Below are positions 11,467 to 22,355 of a stretch of DNA of 64,000 bases, piece after piece. Source of the DNA: Fistularia commersonii (taxonomy: Eukaryota; Chordata; Actinopteri; Syngnathiformes; Fistulariidae); NCBI GenBank assembly GCA_037954325.1, contig JBBMNZ010000003.1, positions 24,990,392 to 25,054,391 of the forward strand. The letters run 5' to 3'. The translations under genes were made by a program, and so were the position numbers. Positions within the stretch are counted from its first letter, which is position 1. Every line of letters starts with the position of its first letter. The notes under the pieces were generated by a model that made no database searches, had not been told where the DNA came from, and saw only the letters and a list, made by a program, of their open reading frames with translations.

Positions 11467-11559
11467 TCAGATGGGTTGCGTTGGTTTTATCGTCTCCCTG
11501 CTCCGCTTCTTCCTCCGAAGACCCTCTTTGCCGTTTGCCAACTCTGGACTTATTCTGGC

Positions 11560-13210
11560 CAAAAATGCAGATGTTCCTCTGAGAGCTCCACAAACCCCTC
11601 AGTGGATTTCTCTCCCCGAGAAAGACCAGACTCGGCAACCTTCCACGCACCGAGGCGTGAATGAGCTACAAACCAAACAAAGGTACAAGGAGGGCAAACA
11701 TTGACATTCAGCTAAATTATGAGCCGCTTTGGACACAAAGGTGTTAAAAACATGGTTCTTAGAAATGTAGAGCCCACAGGTAGTAAGAGGAACGTCGCAG
11801 GGGCTGGTGGGACGTGCACCTTCAGCTCCACGCTCAAAAACAAACCACCGGAGAAGAAGAAGAAGAAGAAGAAGAAGAGAAGGTAGACGATTCGGACAAC
11901 GTCCGGGTGGAAGCTGCCACAGCGTTCATGGAATAATAACCATGAACTATCAGACTGCTGAGGTGTTTAGTCAACTCTGGACTTATTATGTCAATAAGTA
12001 GATGTTCCTATGTGAGCTCTGGAAACCCCTCTGTGACATAGCAGCCCAGAAGAGCCTGGACCTCTTTGTCGCTCCATTTCTTGCTGCTTCTACCCAGTTT
12101 GATCCAAGAAAACACTCGATTGGTGACCAACAGAGATTTAAAAAAAAAAATCCAGTCTGAAACGGGCACGGGTCCACTAACTGCTCCAATCACCTAGGAT
12201 GACTCCAGGGGCTACAGGGGTTCTTGGAACTGATGTCCATGATGCCCCTGAGAAAAGAAGTAAAAAGTTCCCCCAGCAGGCAACTGGGGTGAGTTGGAAT
12301 TGCTTTTATTCTTGTGAGCTGGACTCATAAGCTAGCTGTTTTAGCAAGGTCTTTATCTTCACTGAGTGGAAAAACACCTCTGCGAGCCAACTCTGGACTT
12401 ATTTTGGCCAAAATCTAGATGTTCCCCATTGAGTCCTGGAAACCCCTGCGTTGCCTAGAAGAGCCCAGACCTCTTTGTCGCTCCATTTCTAGCTGCTTCT
12501 GCCAATTTTGATGCTAGAAAACAGATGACCGGTGACCAATGTAGTTTTTTTTAGAACATGCAGTCTGAAATCGGCATGCGTATGACTTTCACCGATTGTT
12601 TCAGTCACCTACAATTGGAGTACGCAGTACTCCTTCCTTGCAGTTGGGGATAAATGGGTTCTAGGAACTACGGTCCACAGTCTCTGGTTCCTCCAAACAA
12701 AAAGAAGTAAAAAGTTCCCCCAGCAGGCAACTGGGGTGAGTTGGAATTGATTTTATTCTTGCAAACCGGACTCACAAGCTAGCTGTTTTAGCTAGCTGTT
12801 TTATATTCACTGAGTGAAGAACCCTGCGGCGAGCCAACTCTGGACAGATTTTGGCCAAAATCTAGATGTTCCTCTTTGAGTCCTGGAAACCCCTGCGTTG
12901 CCTAGAAGAGCCCGGACCTCTTTGTCGCTCCATTTCTAGCTGCTTCTGCCCATTTGGAAGCAAGAAAACAGCTGACCGTTGACCAACGTAGTTTTTTTAG
13001 TCACCTACGATTGGAGTACGCGGTACCCTTTCCTTGCAGTCGGGGATAAATGGGTTCTAGGAACTACGGTCCACAGTCTCTGGTTCCTCTCAAAAAAAAA
13101 AAAACAAGTAAAAAGTTCCCCCAGCAGGCAACTGGGGTGAGTTGGAATTGATTTTATTCTTGCAAGCCGGACTCACAAGCTAGCTGCTCGAGCTTGTAGA
13201 TTACCCACTC
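11560..13210 (+). repeat. Family A dispersed repeat, long copy with tandem units
   Basis: Ordered blocks are shared with 29470-30960, for example GGGCAAACATTGACATTCAG at 11692 and 29609, GTGCACCTTCAGCTCCACGC, and GTTCATGGAATAATAACCA. From 12267 it becomes tandem. The phrase GTTCCCCCAGCAGGCAACTG starts near 12267, 12714 and 13115, giving units of about 447 and 401 bp. A (GAA)n run lies at 11856-11880. There is no shared open frame. Unclassified. Confidence 0.8.
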
Positions 13211-13261
13211 TCTTGTTTCTTTCCATCTTCCCTCCTTCATCTTTCAGATTCAACCCACCTC

Positions 13262-13294
13262 CTCTTCTTCTTCTTCTTCTTCTTCTTCTTCTTC
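13262..13294. repeat. (CTT)n microsatellite
   Basis: Eleven TTC/CTT units. Confidence 0.95.
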
Positions 13295-13399
13295 ACCGCA
13301 GCTGCCCCTCCTCCCCATTTCGGACCGCATGTTTTGTTTGTCGACGGCACACGCTGATCTGATTTGCTTTGCGCCGCGGTGTCGCCGTCTTCCACCGCG

Positions 13400-13925
13400 C
13401 TCGGGTTTTCTCTCTTAACGCGCGGCAGAAATTGAAAGAGGCGGGGAGGCGACGTTTTGCCGGAAAAATCCTCGAGCCGCTTCCCTTCGCATCGTCCGCC
13501 CGCCGTCGAGGAGTCGTGGAAACCGGTGGGTCGGCGTTCCGGTGGCCGACGGGAGTCGATCCGCGGATCGTCTCTTCATTTCCTCAGCGCAGATCTTACA
13601 GTTCTTCAGAAACAGTCGCGGATTTGTCACAAACCTTTCCTGCGGTTGTTGATGAGCTTTCAACTGTAATTTATAACCACTGAAGATGTCTGTGGAGGTT
13701 CCCAATCATCCAGGTCTTGGTGAATTCTTGTTGAAATCTTCTTTTCCTGGCTAGATGTAAGGAGCTTGTTACGCTAATGAAACCTGGCAGAAACCTGGCA
13801 GTTATTTCGGGAAACTTCCCACAGGAAGCTTTTCTTATGAGGGCTGAAACAACCTCAAGCGAAAAAAGAAATTCAAGTCCAGTTACAACAACGACGAGAA
13901 GATTTCGACAAGAAAACAACCGAAG
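13400..13925 (+). mobile_element. Family P palindromic retroelement-like repeat (copy in + direction)
   Basis: 13400-13680 matches the reverse complement of 39405-39640, including AAATTGAAAGAGGCG, TTTCCTGCGGTTGTTGATGA and GAGCTTT. It then runs into the inverted-repeat part GGAGGTTCCCAATCATCCAG, CTTGTTGAAATCTTCTT, and closes near 13915 with AAATTCAAGTCCAGTTAC and AAGATTTCGACAAGAAAAC. The two halves are reverse complements. Fuller copies carry a GIY-YIG/RT-type protein tail (see 40480-40745), so I suspect a Penelope-like element. Confidence 0.6.
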
Positions 13926-14104
13926 ATGATCGCAAGACGTTCCGACTACCGTTATCAGCCTCTTGCCTTGTACATTTGTTCCAGTCTACTCAGAATCCAT
14001 CCATCTGTCCATTCACCTCCACTGAGAAGGCTCCTGTTTCTGGTCCAGTGAGTACCTGACCACGTTCTCTGAAGGTTCTCCAGGTGGAACACAGGTCACC
14101 TGCA

Positions 14105-14165
14105 GGTGGTCGGTCCATGTTGAGCCCCGCCTCCCGCGCCGATGATGGCTGGGATTGGCTGCTGC
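14105..14165 (+). repeat. SINE-like repeat S, 3' fragment
   Basis: GAGCCCCGCCTCCCGCGCCG followed by ATGATGGCTGGGATTGGCT corresponds to the 3' half of repeat S. Confidence 0.55.
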
Positions 14166-14754
14166 CCTACCATCGCCATGACGATAATACAGGCAAGAAC
14201 AGCATTACGGCTAAAGGGTGACGGGACGGGACGATCCAGATACGTCGTCCTTCTTCCTTGAAAGGTCAGTGTTGCACCGTGAACCAAACAAATACCTTTT
14301 TTTTTTTAAAGCTAAAAAGTACACGTTGCACCGAAGGGGCGGCGGCGTCGTCCGTCTTCACAGCTGCAGGAGTGCCTCACTTCGCCCATAATGGAGACGG
14401 ACAAGCTGTTTTGCAGGCGGACCCCCGTTTCGACAGTCACGGTCAAACACCGTTCGGCATCCGATAGACTCATTTGTTCCAGCCTTGGCGTTCAACACGT
14501 CTTATCACAGTATTCCGTGTGGATATTTCAGGGAGTGTGGGTGGATTGTCGAGAGTGACAAGGGACCGTGAGGGGAGGTAAGAAATGAAGGAACAGAGAA
14601 AACAGACGGAAAGGTTGTTTTGTTTTTGTTGCGTTGCTGTCCGGGAGCGGCTGACCGAGGGGCGGAAAAGTACTGAAATATATCAGCCTTCTTCTAACCG
14701 AGACCCCGATACAAAATATGACGCTTTTTCCCCCAAAGCAGGAAGGAAACGTGC
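14166..14754. other. Unassigned unique DNA
   Basis: No recognisable gene or repeat. An oligo-T run is at about 14297-14307. Confidence 0.45.
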
Positions 14755-15140
14755 AGGAAAATTCTTGTTGAAATCTACTTGTTGAGGCAACTGGACTTGA
14801 ATTTCTTCACTTTTTGGGCGGGTCGAGGTTATGGTGGCTTGTTGTGTAAATGGCAGAGTTGATCTGCAGAAACTAGATCTGAGGGACTTGTTATGCTAAC
14901 GGGGGTGTCGTTCGTCGGGGACACAAGAGCAGCTTTTGTGGGATAATGCCCGTTTCGGAATGTGAAAATGTGAAAATGTAAAGCTAAACAAAGGAGTGAA
15001 ACCTGTTGGATCAAGTTACCGGGGGCAGCTTCTGGTGGTGGACCTTTCCTGGTTGTTTTGGAAGGTGCAGAAGGTCCTGGTCCATGTGTGCAAACATAAG
15101 GAGGTTTGTCTTAGTTGTCAAACATCCTTATCAACATGCT
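14755..15140 (-). mobile_element. Family P fragment (minus)
   Basis: Opens ATTCTTGTTGAAATCTACTT and AGGCAACTGGACTTGAATTT, then GCAGAGTTGATCTGCAGAAA and TTATGCTAACGGGGGTGTCG. The last part (GGACCTTTCCTGGTTGTTTT, GCAGAAGGTCCTGGTCCATG) matches 40600-40660. No protein frame survives here. It shows the uninterrupted state of the site into which an RTE LINE inserted at 39861. Confidence 0.7.
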
Positions 15141-15192
15141 TCCCATGTATGGTTCACTTTGGTTACATGGTTCACCAATTCATCTTCCAGAG

Positions 15193-15408
15193 CTGGGGTG
15201 TCAAACTCAAGGCCCGAGGGCCAGATTAGGCCGACAAATGGATATAATCTGACGCGCAAAGCAGAAAGATACAAGGTTTCATTGGTGAATTGTACAATAG
15301 GTACATTAGCACTAGTTAATATGTTACGATTTTACCCGTCCGACCCACACGAGGATAGAGTTTCTACCACGCGGCCCCTACTGAGCTAAAATGAGGTTGA
15401 CACTCTTG
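15193..15408. mobile_element. hAT-like non-autonomous element
   Basis: The left end CTGGGGTGTCAAACTCAAGG and the reverse-complemented right end CAAGAGTGTCAACCTCATTT match in the GTGTCAAxCTCA core, a terminal motif common in vertebrate hAT elements. At 216 bp it has no transposase. I could not find a convincing 8-bp target duplication. Confidence 0.6.
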
Positions 15409-16020
15409 CACTAGATAGTCCAGAGTTCACTTCCGATGTGCAGCGGACTGTGCCGCCATTAAATACCTCGTGACATTTGGATGGATAATTCCTCACTCTG
15501 GTTACATCAGTGCCAAGGTGTCTGGTTCCACTCGAGCATACAAGTAACACTCCCCTTCCCACGACTTTAGGCGCTGCTGCTACGTCTACTGCATCCGCGA
15601 GCTCCCGAGAACATACGGGGTCGGACAGAAGATCCTGTGGACTCACCTGCTTCACAGGTGAAGGCCCTTGTTCTTCTGGTGCTTCTGGTGGGGTGGAGTT
15701 CTATCTGCTGCACCGGAGAATTTGGCCTTCGCCTCATCCTGGCCTTTGGGACGTGGAGTCCGAAGGGGCCACGTTCAGGGCCGACCACTGCCACCGGAGC
15801 ATTAATGATGATTAATTGATGATTAATGATGATTAATTATACAAATTGACACAATCTGGGATTAAAATATCCTGGAATAAATCATACATCAGCCAATGAG
15901 CAGAACAGACTTGTTGCAGCCTCAGATATTGACAGCGTCCCAGTCGCCCATCACAACCTGAAGCTACAAGATATTCAGTTCGCTAATGTGAGCAATTTCA
16001 CTGTGGCTTTCGAAGATGAA
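15409..16020. other. Unassigned unique DNA
   Basis: No recognised exon. A short tandem of TGATTAAT(GA) units lies at 15804-15840. Confidence 0.45.
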
Positions 16021-16110
16021 AACTCCAGGATCCGGGCCGTGGTGTTCTCCAGAACACCGCCTGGGTTCTCTAGCTTCCTCCCACAGAAAAAACACGTTAG
16101 CTAAATTGCA
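16021..16110 (+). repeat. SINE-like repeat S, central fragment
   Basis: CCTGGGTTCTCTAGCTTCCT then CCCACAGAAAAAACACG corresponds to the middle of repeat S, where fuller copies read GGTTTCCTCCCACAGTCCAA. Confidence 0.6.
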
Positions 16111-16699
16111 CCGGTGATGGATCATTGTGTCCTCGGATGACGTAGCTGATACTTAGCGAGACGGATATTCATGTCTCGGAGCTCTTCTTTCGCTCTTTTT
16201 CGCCAAATATTAAATTAAGTGGAACTCGTTCGACTCGCGCTTTTTACATTTCACCGGAAGAAAATGGTGGGTGAGCACAGAGGACGGTCAAGCTATTTAC
16301 CTAATGAGCTCAGCCCTCATACCCGCTGCAATTAGTTGACGCACTTATGATTTATCTCTTGTTTTCCAGCGACACAGTGTCAGGGTGTTGATCTGCAACA
16401 TCCCTCCTGCGTTACTTTACCGCAGTTTCACTGTTGGAAGGAGAAAAGAAAACCGATGATACGCGAAGGAGCTATGCTGCGTATGCTAATAGATTAGCTA
16501 AATAGCAAGATGCTACAATTTCCACACAAATGGTTTCTCCTCCGGAAGCGACTCGTGTTTTTGCTGCGTCCGCCCGACTTCCACCTCAACCAGTCGATTG
16601 ATTTTATTCCAGCCCTGGACCTTTTATTTTTATTATTTGTTATCCGCAACTATTATACTGAACAGATGGAAGGCAAGACAAATATTTACATAATGAATT
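16111..16699. other. Unassigned unique DNA
   Basis: No gene or repeat recognised. Confidence 0.4.
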
Positions 16700-16845
16700 A
16701 CCTCTGCAGGGCGGTGGAGCTTCACCGCAAGAAGGTTCCCGGTTGGATTCTGACAGGGATGTGCACGTTCTCCGTGTCTGCACGGGGTTCCTCCAGGTTC
16801 TCCTACAATCCCAAAACATGCAGAATGAATGAATGAATGAGTGTT
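16700..16845 (+). repeat. SINE-like repeat S, 5' and central part
   Basis: Degraded tRNA-like head (CACCGCAAGAAGGTTCCCGG, TTGGATTCTGACAG in place of a GGTTCGAATCC B box), then GTGCACGTTCTCCGTGTCTG, TCCTCCAGGTTCTCC and AAAACATGCAG. It ends in (GAAT)n. Confidence 0.75.
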
Positions 16846-16983
16846 TCTACATGAGGTGTGGATGAGAAGGTGAATAGTTGCAGATCTCGTTTTGTGAATG
16901 TTGGCAGCTCCTGATAGAATTATCAGGGGGGCAACATTTGCAATGTTGACTATATTTAACAGCTAAATTAACAGGGGAGGAGA

Positions 16984-17345
16984 CTTTTTCTTCTTCTCCT
17001 TTCGGCTTTTCCCATGAAAATAGTGGACTTGAAAGAAGATCTTCAGGACTATTATAGTCCTGAAGACCAAATCTTCTTTTTCTCCTTTGGGCTTTTCCCC
17101 TCAGGGTCGCCACAGATGATCAACCTTCTCCATCTGACCCTGTTCTCTGGATCTTCCTCTCTGACACCAACTAACTTCTCTCATTACGTCCATAAATCTT
17201 CTCTTTGGTCTTCCTCTAGACCTCCAACTCCAACATCCGTCTATATTTCTCCCAAACATCTCAATCTGGCTTCTCTGAACTTCTCTGACCTGATCCTCTC
17301 CATCCTGGTCACTCCCAAAGAGAACCTCAACAAACCTCACGTTGG
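16984..17345 (-). pseudogene. RTE-type LINE 3' end (minus), broken
   Basis: Minus-strand frame includes SRGRPKRRFMDVMRE and later QMEKVDHLWRP, the C-terminal signature of the RTE family, followed by the GGGAAAAGCCCAAAGGAG tail. A second copy of the tail alone lies at about 16988-17014. Between the tails is a 10-bp-arm hairpin, CTTCAGGACT..AGTCCTGAAG (17040-17064). The fragment is 5'-truncated and frameshifted. Confidence 0.75.
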
Positions 17346-17389
17346 TGGTTCCTGTCATGTTGGGTGATGGAACAGAAGGTCATCACCTT

Positions 17390-17550
17390 CTCAATGAAGT
17401 CCTGTTGAAATCTTCTTGTTTCGGCAAACGGATTTGAATTTCTTCACTTCAAGACGTTTCACCCCTCATCTGATTCACCTCCTGGATTTCGACATAAATT
17501 CACCGTGACCTGGATGACAGAGAAGCTCCACAGACATCTTCTCAATGAAG
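17390..17550. mobile_element. Family P inverted-repeat fragment
   Basis: CTGTTGAAATCTTCTTGTTT, then TTTGAATTTCTTCACTTCAA, GACGTTTCACC, and ATTCACCGTGACCTGGATGA, GAGAAGCTCCACAGACATC. Both arm types of family P are present in a short copy. Confidence 0.6.
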
Positions 17551-18014
17551 ACAATGAAGGTGGGATTATGCTGCTAACCTCAGATGACCTCAGCTTCCTG
17601 CCGCTGGTGACATTTCCCGATGATCTCGGGATGTTGTCGAGGACAGCGCCTACATATCTGTGCTCCTTCACCGCTTCCAGAGAACGTGACGACCACTTCC
17701 TCAGTTTCAGCTTCGCACCAGAGCCATTTAAAAATCCCCTTTTCCGTGTTTTTGCCGTACGTCGCCCATGTGAATGAACGAGCGATCGGTTGCACGTTTC
17801 TTGAAGAAATCAACATATTTGCTTTGCGCATGAAATAGGCATTATATACTTGCTTTGCTCATGAAATAAACACTACATTTGCTTGGCTCATGAAGAAGTC
17901 AACATATTCGCTTTGCTTATGAGGTAGACATTGCATTTGGTTCGTTCAACATATGAGGTCGAGCCAGACTTAGTATGACACTAACAGCTCGCAGTTGTAA
18001 GTGAAAAGGCCTGC
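17551..18014. other. Unassigned DNA with short direct repeats
   Basis: 17811-17945 holds three degenerate copies of TTTGCTTTGCTCATGAAATA-type text, with a period of about 55 bp. No gene recognised. Confidence 0.5.
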
Positions 18015-18488
18015 AATTGCAACTTTTTCTATTCTCTAGGAATGTAATAACGTGAAATTTATAGAATATTTTCTGTTCATACAACCTTTGAATAGTGTAC
18101 TGATAGTAATTGGTAATTACTGCTACTAGGCTAACACGGTGATACTAATAATAAGCATATCTTTTACAAATACTCAAAAGTAAAACAAAATACAATAAAC
18201 AAACAAATAAACTACGCTTTAGAATTGTTATTACATAATGCACCATGTGATTACATTTTGTGGAGAATAAAAAAGTTGCAAGTGCAATGTTTTTGCAATA
18301 ATCATTTTGTAATAATCTTCTCAAAATGTAATAACTTATTACATAATGCGGTAAAATTTGTTATAAAATGCGTTGGGGCAGTTTATTACAAAATGCGGCT
18401 TTATTACAAAATGTAATGAAAAAGTGATTACATTTTGGACGTTTATCACAAAATGCACCGTTATTACAAAATGGGGCTCAACAAGGAG
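18015..18488 (+). mobile_element. Element D, copy 1 (internal part plus right arm)
   Basis: The internal part 18021-18245 is a direct match of 19677-19905, sharing CCTTTGAATAGTGTACTGAT and GCTTTAGAATTGTTATTACA. The arm 18246-18488 is the reverse complement of 19473-19700 and consists of about nine alternating copies of a TTATTACAAAATG word. Short-word arrays near the end are typical of transposase-binding subterminal repeats in hAT- or CACTA-type elements. No transposase is present and the left arm is missing. Confidence 0.75.
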
Positions 18489-18592
18489 GCGGGAATCCAA
18501 GCGGGAATGTTGGGTTATAAAGACGATTGTGCTCCACGTCGCCCCCCCAATATATGTCGATATGCATTTATACGTGTGGCACTATGATTGAC

Positions 18593-18700
18593 AGGCGGCC
18601 ATGGGAAGCCCCGCCTCTCGCCCGCTGACCCCCCTGCACCCCCTGCACCCCCCTGCAGCGCCACGACAAGATAAGCTGCATAGATAATGAATGAATGAAT
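18593..18700 (+). repeat. SINE-like repeat S, 3' fragment
   Basis: AAGCCCCGCCTCTCGCCCGC, then a small C/T/G-rich expansion (CCCCTGCA repeated three times), then ACAAGATAAGCTGCATAGAT and (GAAT)n. Confidence 0.75.
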
Positions 18701-18719
18701 AGATCACCTCAGCGGTGGC

Positions 18720-19330
18720 CTCAATGTGTTGTGACATAAATGCAGCTCCATCTTACCATTCCAGGCACTTCCTTCCCCAAAAAAAACAGACAAGAATTCT
18801 CCATTAGGAAAAGGCCCGGGGATTATATGGAGAAAGACATGTTTGCCTGGCAGATGAATGGATATTTGCAATTTATGCATGTTTGCTTTTATTTTATTTC
18901 CTCTTTTAGCATGATGGAACTGTACAGGATGAGCGGGAGCTAATTTTGCAAGAGTGGATTGTAACAGAACTGTCTTGAATGTGAAAAAAAAAAAAAGAAA
19001 AAGATAACTAATTTCCTCAATCTCGCCCCTTTGCTCGGCGCCCTACAAATCCTCCACAATCCAGTTGATGTGCTGAATGGCTTCTGAAGTAAGTGGCATG
19101 AAAGAGAAATATCTCCTTCCACTGCTGCTTGCGAGCACTTGAAGTGAGAACCGTAAAGTGTTGTGAGTGAGGGATTTGAGTCTGCTCTTTTGACAGGTTT
19201 AAAACCCAGCCATCCAATCTTAATCCTATGGGCGAAAAAAAAAAAAAGAAATGAAATAAAAAGCTCTCTCTCGCAGTCATCTGCTTTTAACCTCTGACAC
19301 TGACAGCCAAAATACACACTCCCGACAACA
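18720..19330. promoter_or_regulatory. Candidate conserved non-coding block between element D arms
   Basis: Non-repetitive, without a coding frame. It contains octamer-like words (GGATATTTGCAATTTATGCA, GCATGTTTGC), GGCCCGGGGATTATATGG and CTAATTTTGCAAGAG. The character is that of a developmental enhancer. Conservation has not been tested. A-runs interrupt it at 18980-18993 and 19237-19248. Confidence 0.3.
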
Positions 19331-19469
19331 TCCCGTCACGATTGTGCTTCGACGTCCGCGTCTTATCAGTCACGCGGTGTCGCAGCGGCATTTAATTAAT
19401 ATCCAGATTAATGAGCCGCGTCACAAATCACTAATAAGTTTCCAAGGATGCCATTACACTTTGTCCAGC

Positions 19470-19905
19470 CCTGTTGAGCCGCATTTTGTAATAACGGTGC
19501 ATTTTGTAATAAACGTCCAAAATGTAATAACCTTTTTCATTTCATTTTGTAATGAAGCCGCATTTTGTAATAAACTGACGCATTTTGTAATAAACTGCCC
19601 CAACGCATTTTGTAATAAATTTTGCCGCATTATGGAATAAGTTATTACATTTTGAGAAGATTATTACAAAACGCACTTGCAACTTTTTTATTCTCTAGGA
19701 AATGTAATCACATGGGATTTATAGAATATTCTCTGTTAATGCAACCTTTGAATAGTGTACTGATAGTAATTGCTAAGCACTGCTACTACGCTAATACAGT
19801 GATACTGTAATAGGCCTAGCTTTTACGAACACTTTTAAGTAAAATAAAATACAATTAACAAACTTATGCTTTAGAATTGTTATTACATAATGCACCATCC
19901 TGTGT
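19470..19905 (+). mobile_element. Element D, copy 2 (left arm plus internal part)
   Basis: Begins CCCTGTTGAGCCGCATTTTG. The arm 19473-19700 holds repeated GCATTTTGTAATAA words, inverted relative to copy 1. The internal part 19677-19905 is direct to copy 1. The right arm is missing. The two copies turn their outer ends toward each other. Confidence 0.75.
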
Positions 19906-20301
19906 TAGCTTTCTTGTTGGGCTAAAGGCGGTGTTCAACCCTGGACCAGCAGCCAAACATACACACCTGTAACCATTATTATTATTATTATCATTATTAT
20001 TATTATAATTATTGTCGTTGCTACTGCTGTTGCTGTTGTTATTTTATTAATAGTATTATTGTTGTTGTTATTGTTACTACTGTGGCTGCTATTATTATTT
20101 GAATATTGTTGTTGTTATTGTTACTGCTGTTGCCGTTATCATATCATTATCATTATTAATATTAGTATTTGTATTGTTATTATAATTTTTTCTTTTTACC
20201 ACTTATTCATTCATTCATTATCTATAACTTACGTCCTGCAGCCCTGAGTTGGCTTGTCTCATTGGGCTGAAAGTGGTGTTCAACCAGTCACCAGACATAT
20301 A
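19906..20301 (-). repeat. Repeat S tail with (ATT)n expansion
   Basis: GGTGTTCAACCCTGGACCAG, AGCCAAACATACACACC corresponds to the minus-strand 3' part of repeat S. A cryptic ATT/GTT array fills 19973-20200. A second tail copy (TTGGGCTGAAAGTGGTGTTC, AACCAGTCACCAGACA) follows at about 20255. Confidence 0.6.
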
Positions 20302-20555
20302 CAGGACTGTACATTGTGATAAAGTTCTTTAACTTCTGTAACGCAAAAAAAAAAAAAAAAAAACTTTTTCATGATAGGATTTTTGAGTTTTCTTAAGATG
20401 TAAGCCATAATCAGCAATATCAAATTAATAAAAGGCTCGCAATATTTCATTTGATTTGTAATGAATCCAGAATGTAGGACATTTTTGTTTTTGTAATTGC
20501 ATTACAGAAGATAAAGAACTTTATCACAATATTCTAATTTTCTGAGACAGTCCTG
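20302..20555. mobile_element. Element E, TA-flanked MITE (copy 1)
   Basis: Starts CAGGACTGTACATTGTGATA and ends TTTTCTGAGACAGTCCTG, with TA on each side (20300-20301, 20556-20557). Inner marks shared with 27801-28085 include TTCTTAAGATGTAAGCCATA and TTTGTAATGAATCCAGAATG. Terminal inverted repeats and TA duplications fit a Tc1/mariner-type MITE. No coding sequence. An A-run of about 19 is at 20345-20363. Confidence 0.85.
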
Positions 20556-20835
20556 TATAGAATCTAACCATTATTATTATTATTATTATCATTATTATTG
20601 TTACAACACATTCATACATTCTTTATCTATAACACGTATCCTTAGCGGTCTCGTTGGCCTAACGGCGTCGTTCATCTCGACCGGTCGCCAGACAAAAAGA
20701 CACCAGTCACCATTCGCTCGTTCATTCTCACGTGTGGACGATTCATGGTCTCCGATGAACCTTCTGCAGGTGTCGTCTCCAAGAACACGTCGCCATGGAG
20801 ACAGGCGGAAGCCGGGGAATCAAACTTCCGACTGA
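20556..20835 (-). repeat. SINE-like repeat S (minus) with (ATT)n
   Basis: After an ATT array (20572-20600) comes CGACCGGTCGCCAGACAAAA, then CATTCTCACGTGTGGACGAT, TGGTCTCCGATGAACCTTCT. This is the order of the minus strand of repeat S from its 3' end inward. Confidence 0.6.
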
Positions 20836-21412
20836 AGGGAAACAACATGTACATGATGTACAAATCGCGTGACGTCATCGGGCTCGTGGAGATTCCACTT
20901 CCATCAAACCACTTACTGGATCTCTGGAGGTCTTAGCAGCTTTAGCAGGACGTGGCCGAAGTCTGGGTTTCAGGAGGGAGAGCGGAAACAACCAGTTCAT
21001 AACCCCTCGTGTGACCCGACAGTCACATTCTGTATATTCCGGGAGGTTTTCTCTTTCCCTTCGTCCGACGACAACCACGACACTCAGATAGAAAGGAAAC
21101 GGAGTGTCAAACAGCTGCAAAATGAGAAGCCTTCTCTTAGGTAAATTGGCAGTTTCTCCCAACTCCCGACGGATCTGGCGGCCAATTAATGCGACCAATC
21201 AAAAGAGGATTACCTTCCGGAGGTTTTCTCCGTGTTCTTCGTTCCTCTCGCCGACCGAAACCCATGCAGGCGAGGGCTAATTTGGCCGCATGTATGGAAG
21301 CCCGGTCTTCTCCGAGATCACGTTCGTGCAAAGACAGAAGGTGTTTGAATAAACGTGAGCAATTTAAATCAACCATTTCCATTTAATAAAAAGAGTAAAA
21401 AGCGAAATTGGC
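20836..21412. other. Unassigned unique DNA
   Basis: No exon recognised. 21150-21380 is repeat-free with AATTAATGCGACCAATCAAA and CAATTTAAATCAACC, weakly enhancer-like. Confidence 0.35.
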
Positions 21413-21522
21413 AAAAAAAAAAAAAAAAACAACCAAAAATATATATCTAGCATTTTCTCTAAAGGACAGAAATAAAAAAATGAAAAAAAAAAAAAAAATC
21501 CTTTTTTTTTTTTTTTTTTTTT
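21413..21522. repeat. A-rich / T-rich low-complexity tract
   Basis: A-runs at 21413-21429 and 21483-21498, with a T-run of about 20 at 21503-21522. The last two could form a long A/T hairpin. Confidence 0.8.
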
Positions 21523-22214
21523 GTGGCTCGTCTGATATTCTGTTAAAGGCTACCGACATGAAAAGTTTTAAAATCCAGACCTTTTCCCGCTTGCTCCTTT
21601 TCCTCCCGGCAGCTGTGTGGCTCGGCGGCCGTCTAATTTGCATCATTCCCGGGGACGCGGGTTTTGGGGGGGATGAGCGGGGGAACCGCCATGGATCGAT
21701 ACTGCGGGAAAAGAATAAAAAAAATCATGCTAAAACTTCGCTATGGAGTCTTTCCACCAAGACTTCTTAACACGGCGAGCCTCCCAAGGCGGGAGGAACA
21801 GATGAAATCTGGTGTTTTTCTTCCCTCCGTTCCTTAATAGGTCTCCTGGGCCCACCAACCAATATGCGGCGAGAGGAAAATAAAAACATTGATCATTTGT
21901 AAGCCGTGCATGGAGGAGGGAGCGGGATCTTCTTCCCATCTTTCTCCTTGCTCGTGTTCTTTTGCTTCCATCCGTCCCGTCCCAGCGCAAAGACGGCGAC
22001 ATGAGCAGAAAAGAAAAGTAGAAAGTACGCCGCCATTGAGATGAACACATGAATGAAGATCTCTCCACTGTCTGGAGCGGTGAGTCACTGCAAAGTAGTT
22101 ATATTTGTTTTCTTCTTCCCATTAAGTTGCAACAGAGGAGAGGTTAGTCCCTGAATTAAAAAATAAATAGAAATAAAAAATAGAAATCCCAAAGAATAAA
22201 ACACCCACCACCAA
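21523..22214. other. Unassigned unique DNA
   Basis: Includes CGTCTAATTTGCATCATTCC (21632), an octamer-like word. No coding evidence. Confidence 0.4.
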
Positions 22215-22251
22215 CAATGATAAGAATTATTATAATTATAACAATAACAAC

Positions 22252-22303
<52 letters not shown>

Positions 22304-22324
22304 GCTGCTGTTGTTGCTTTTATA

Positions 22325-22355
<31 letters not shown>

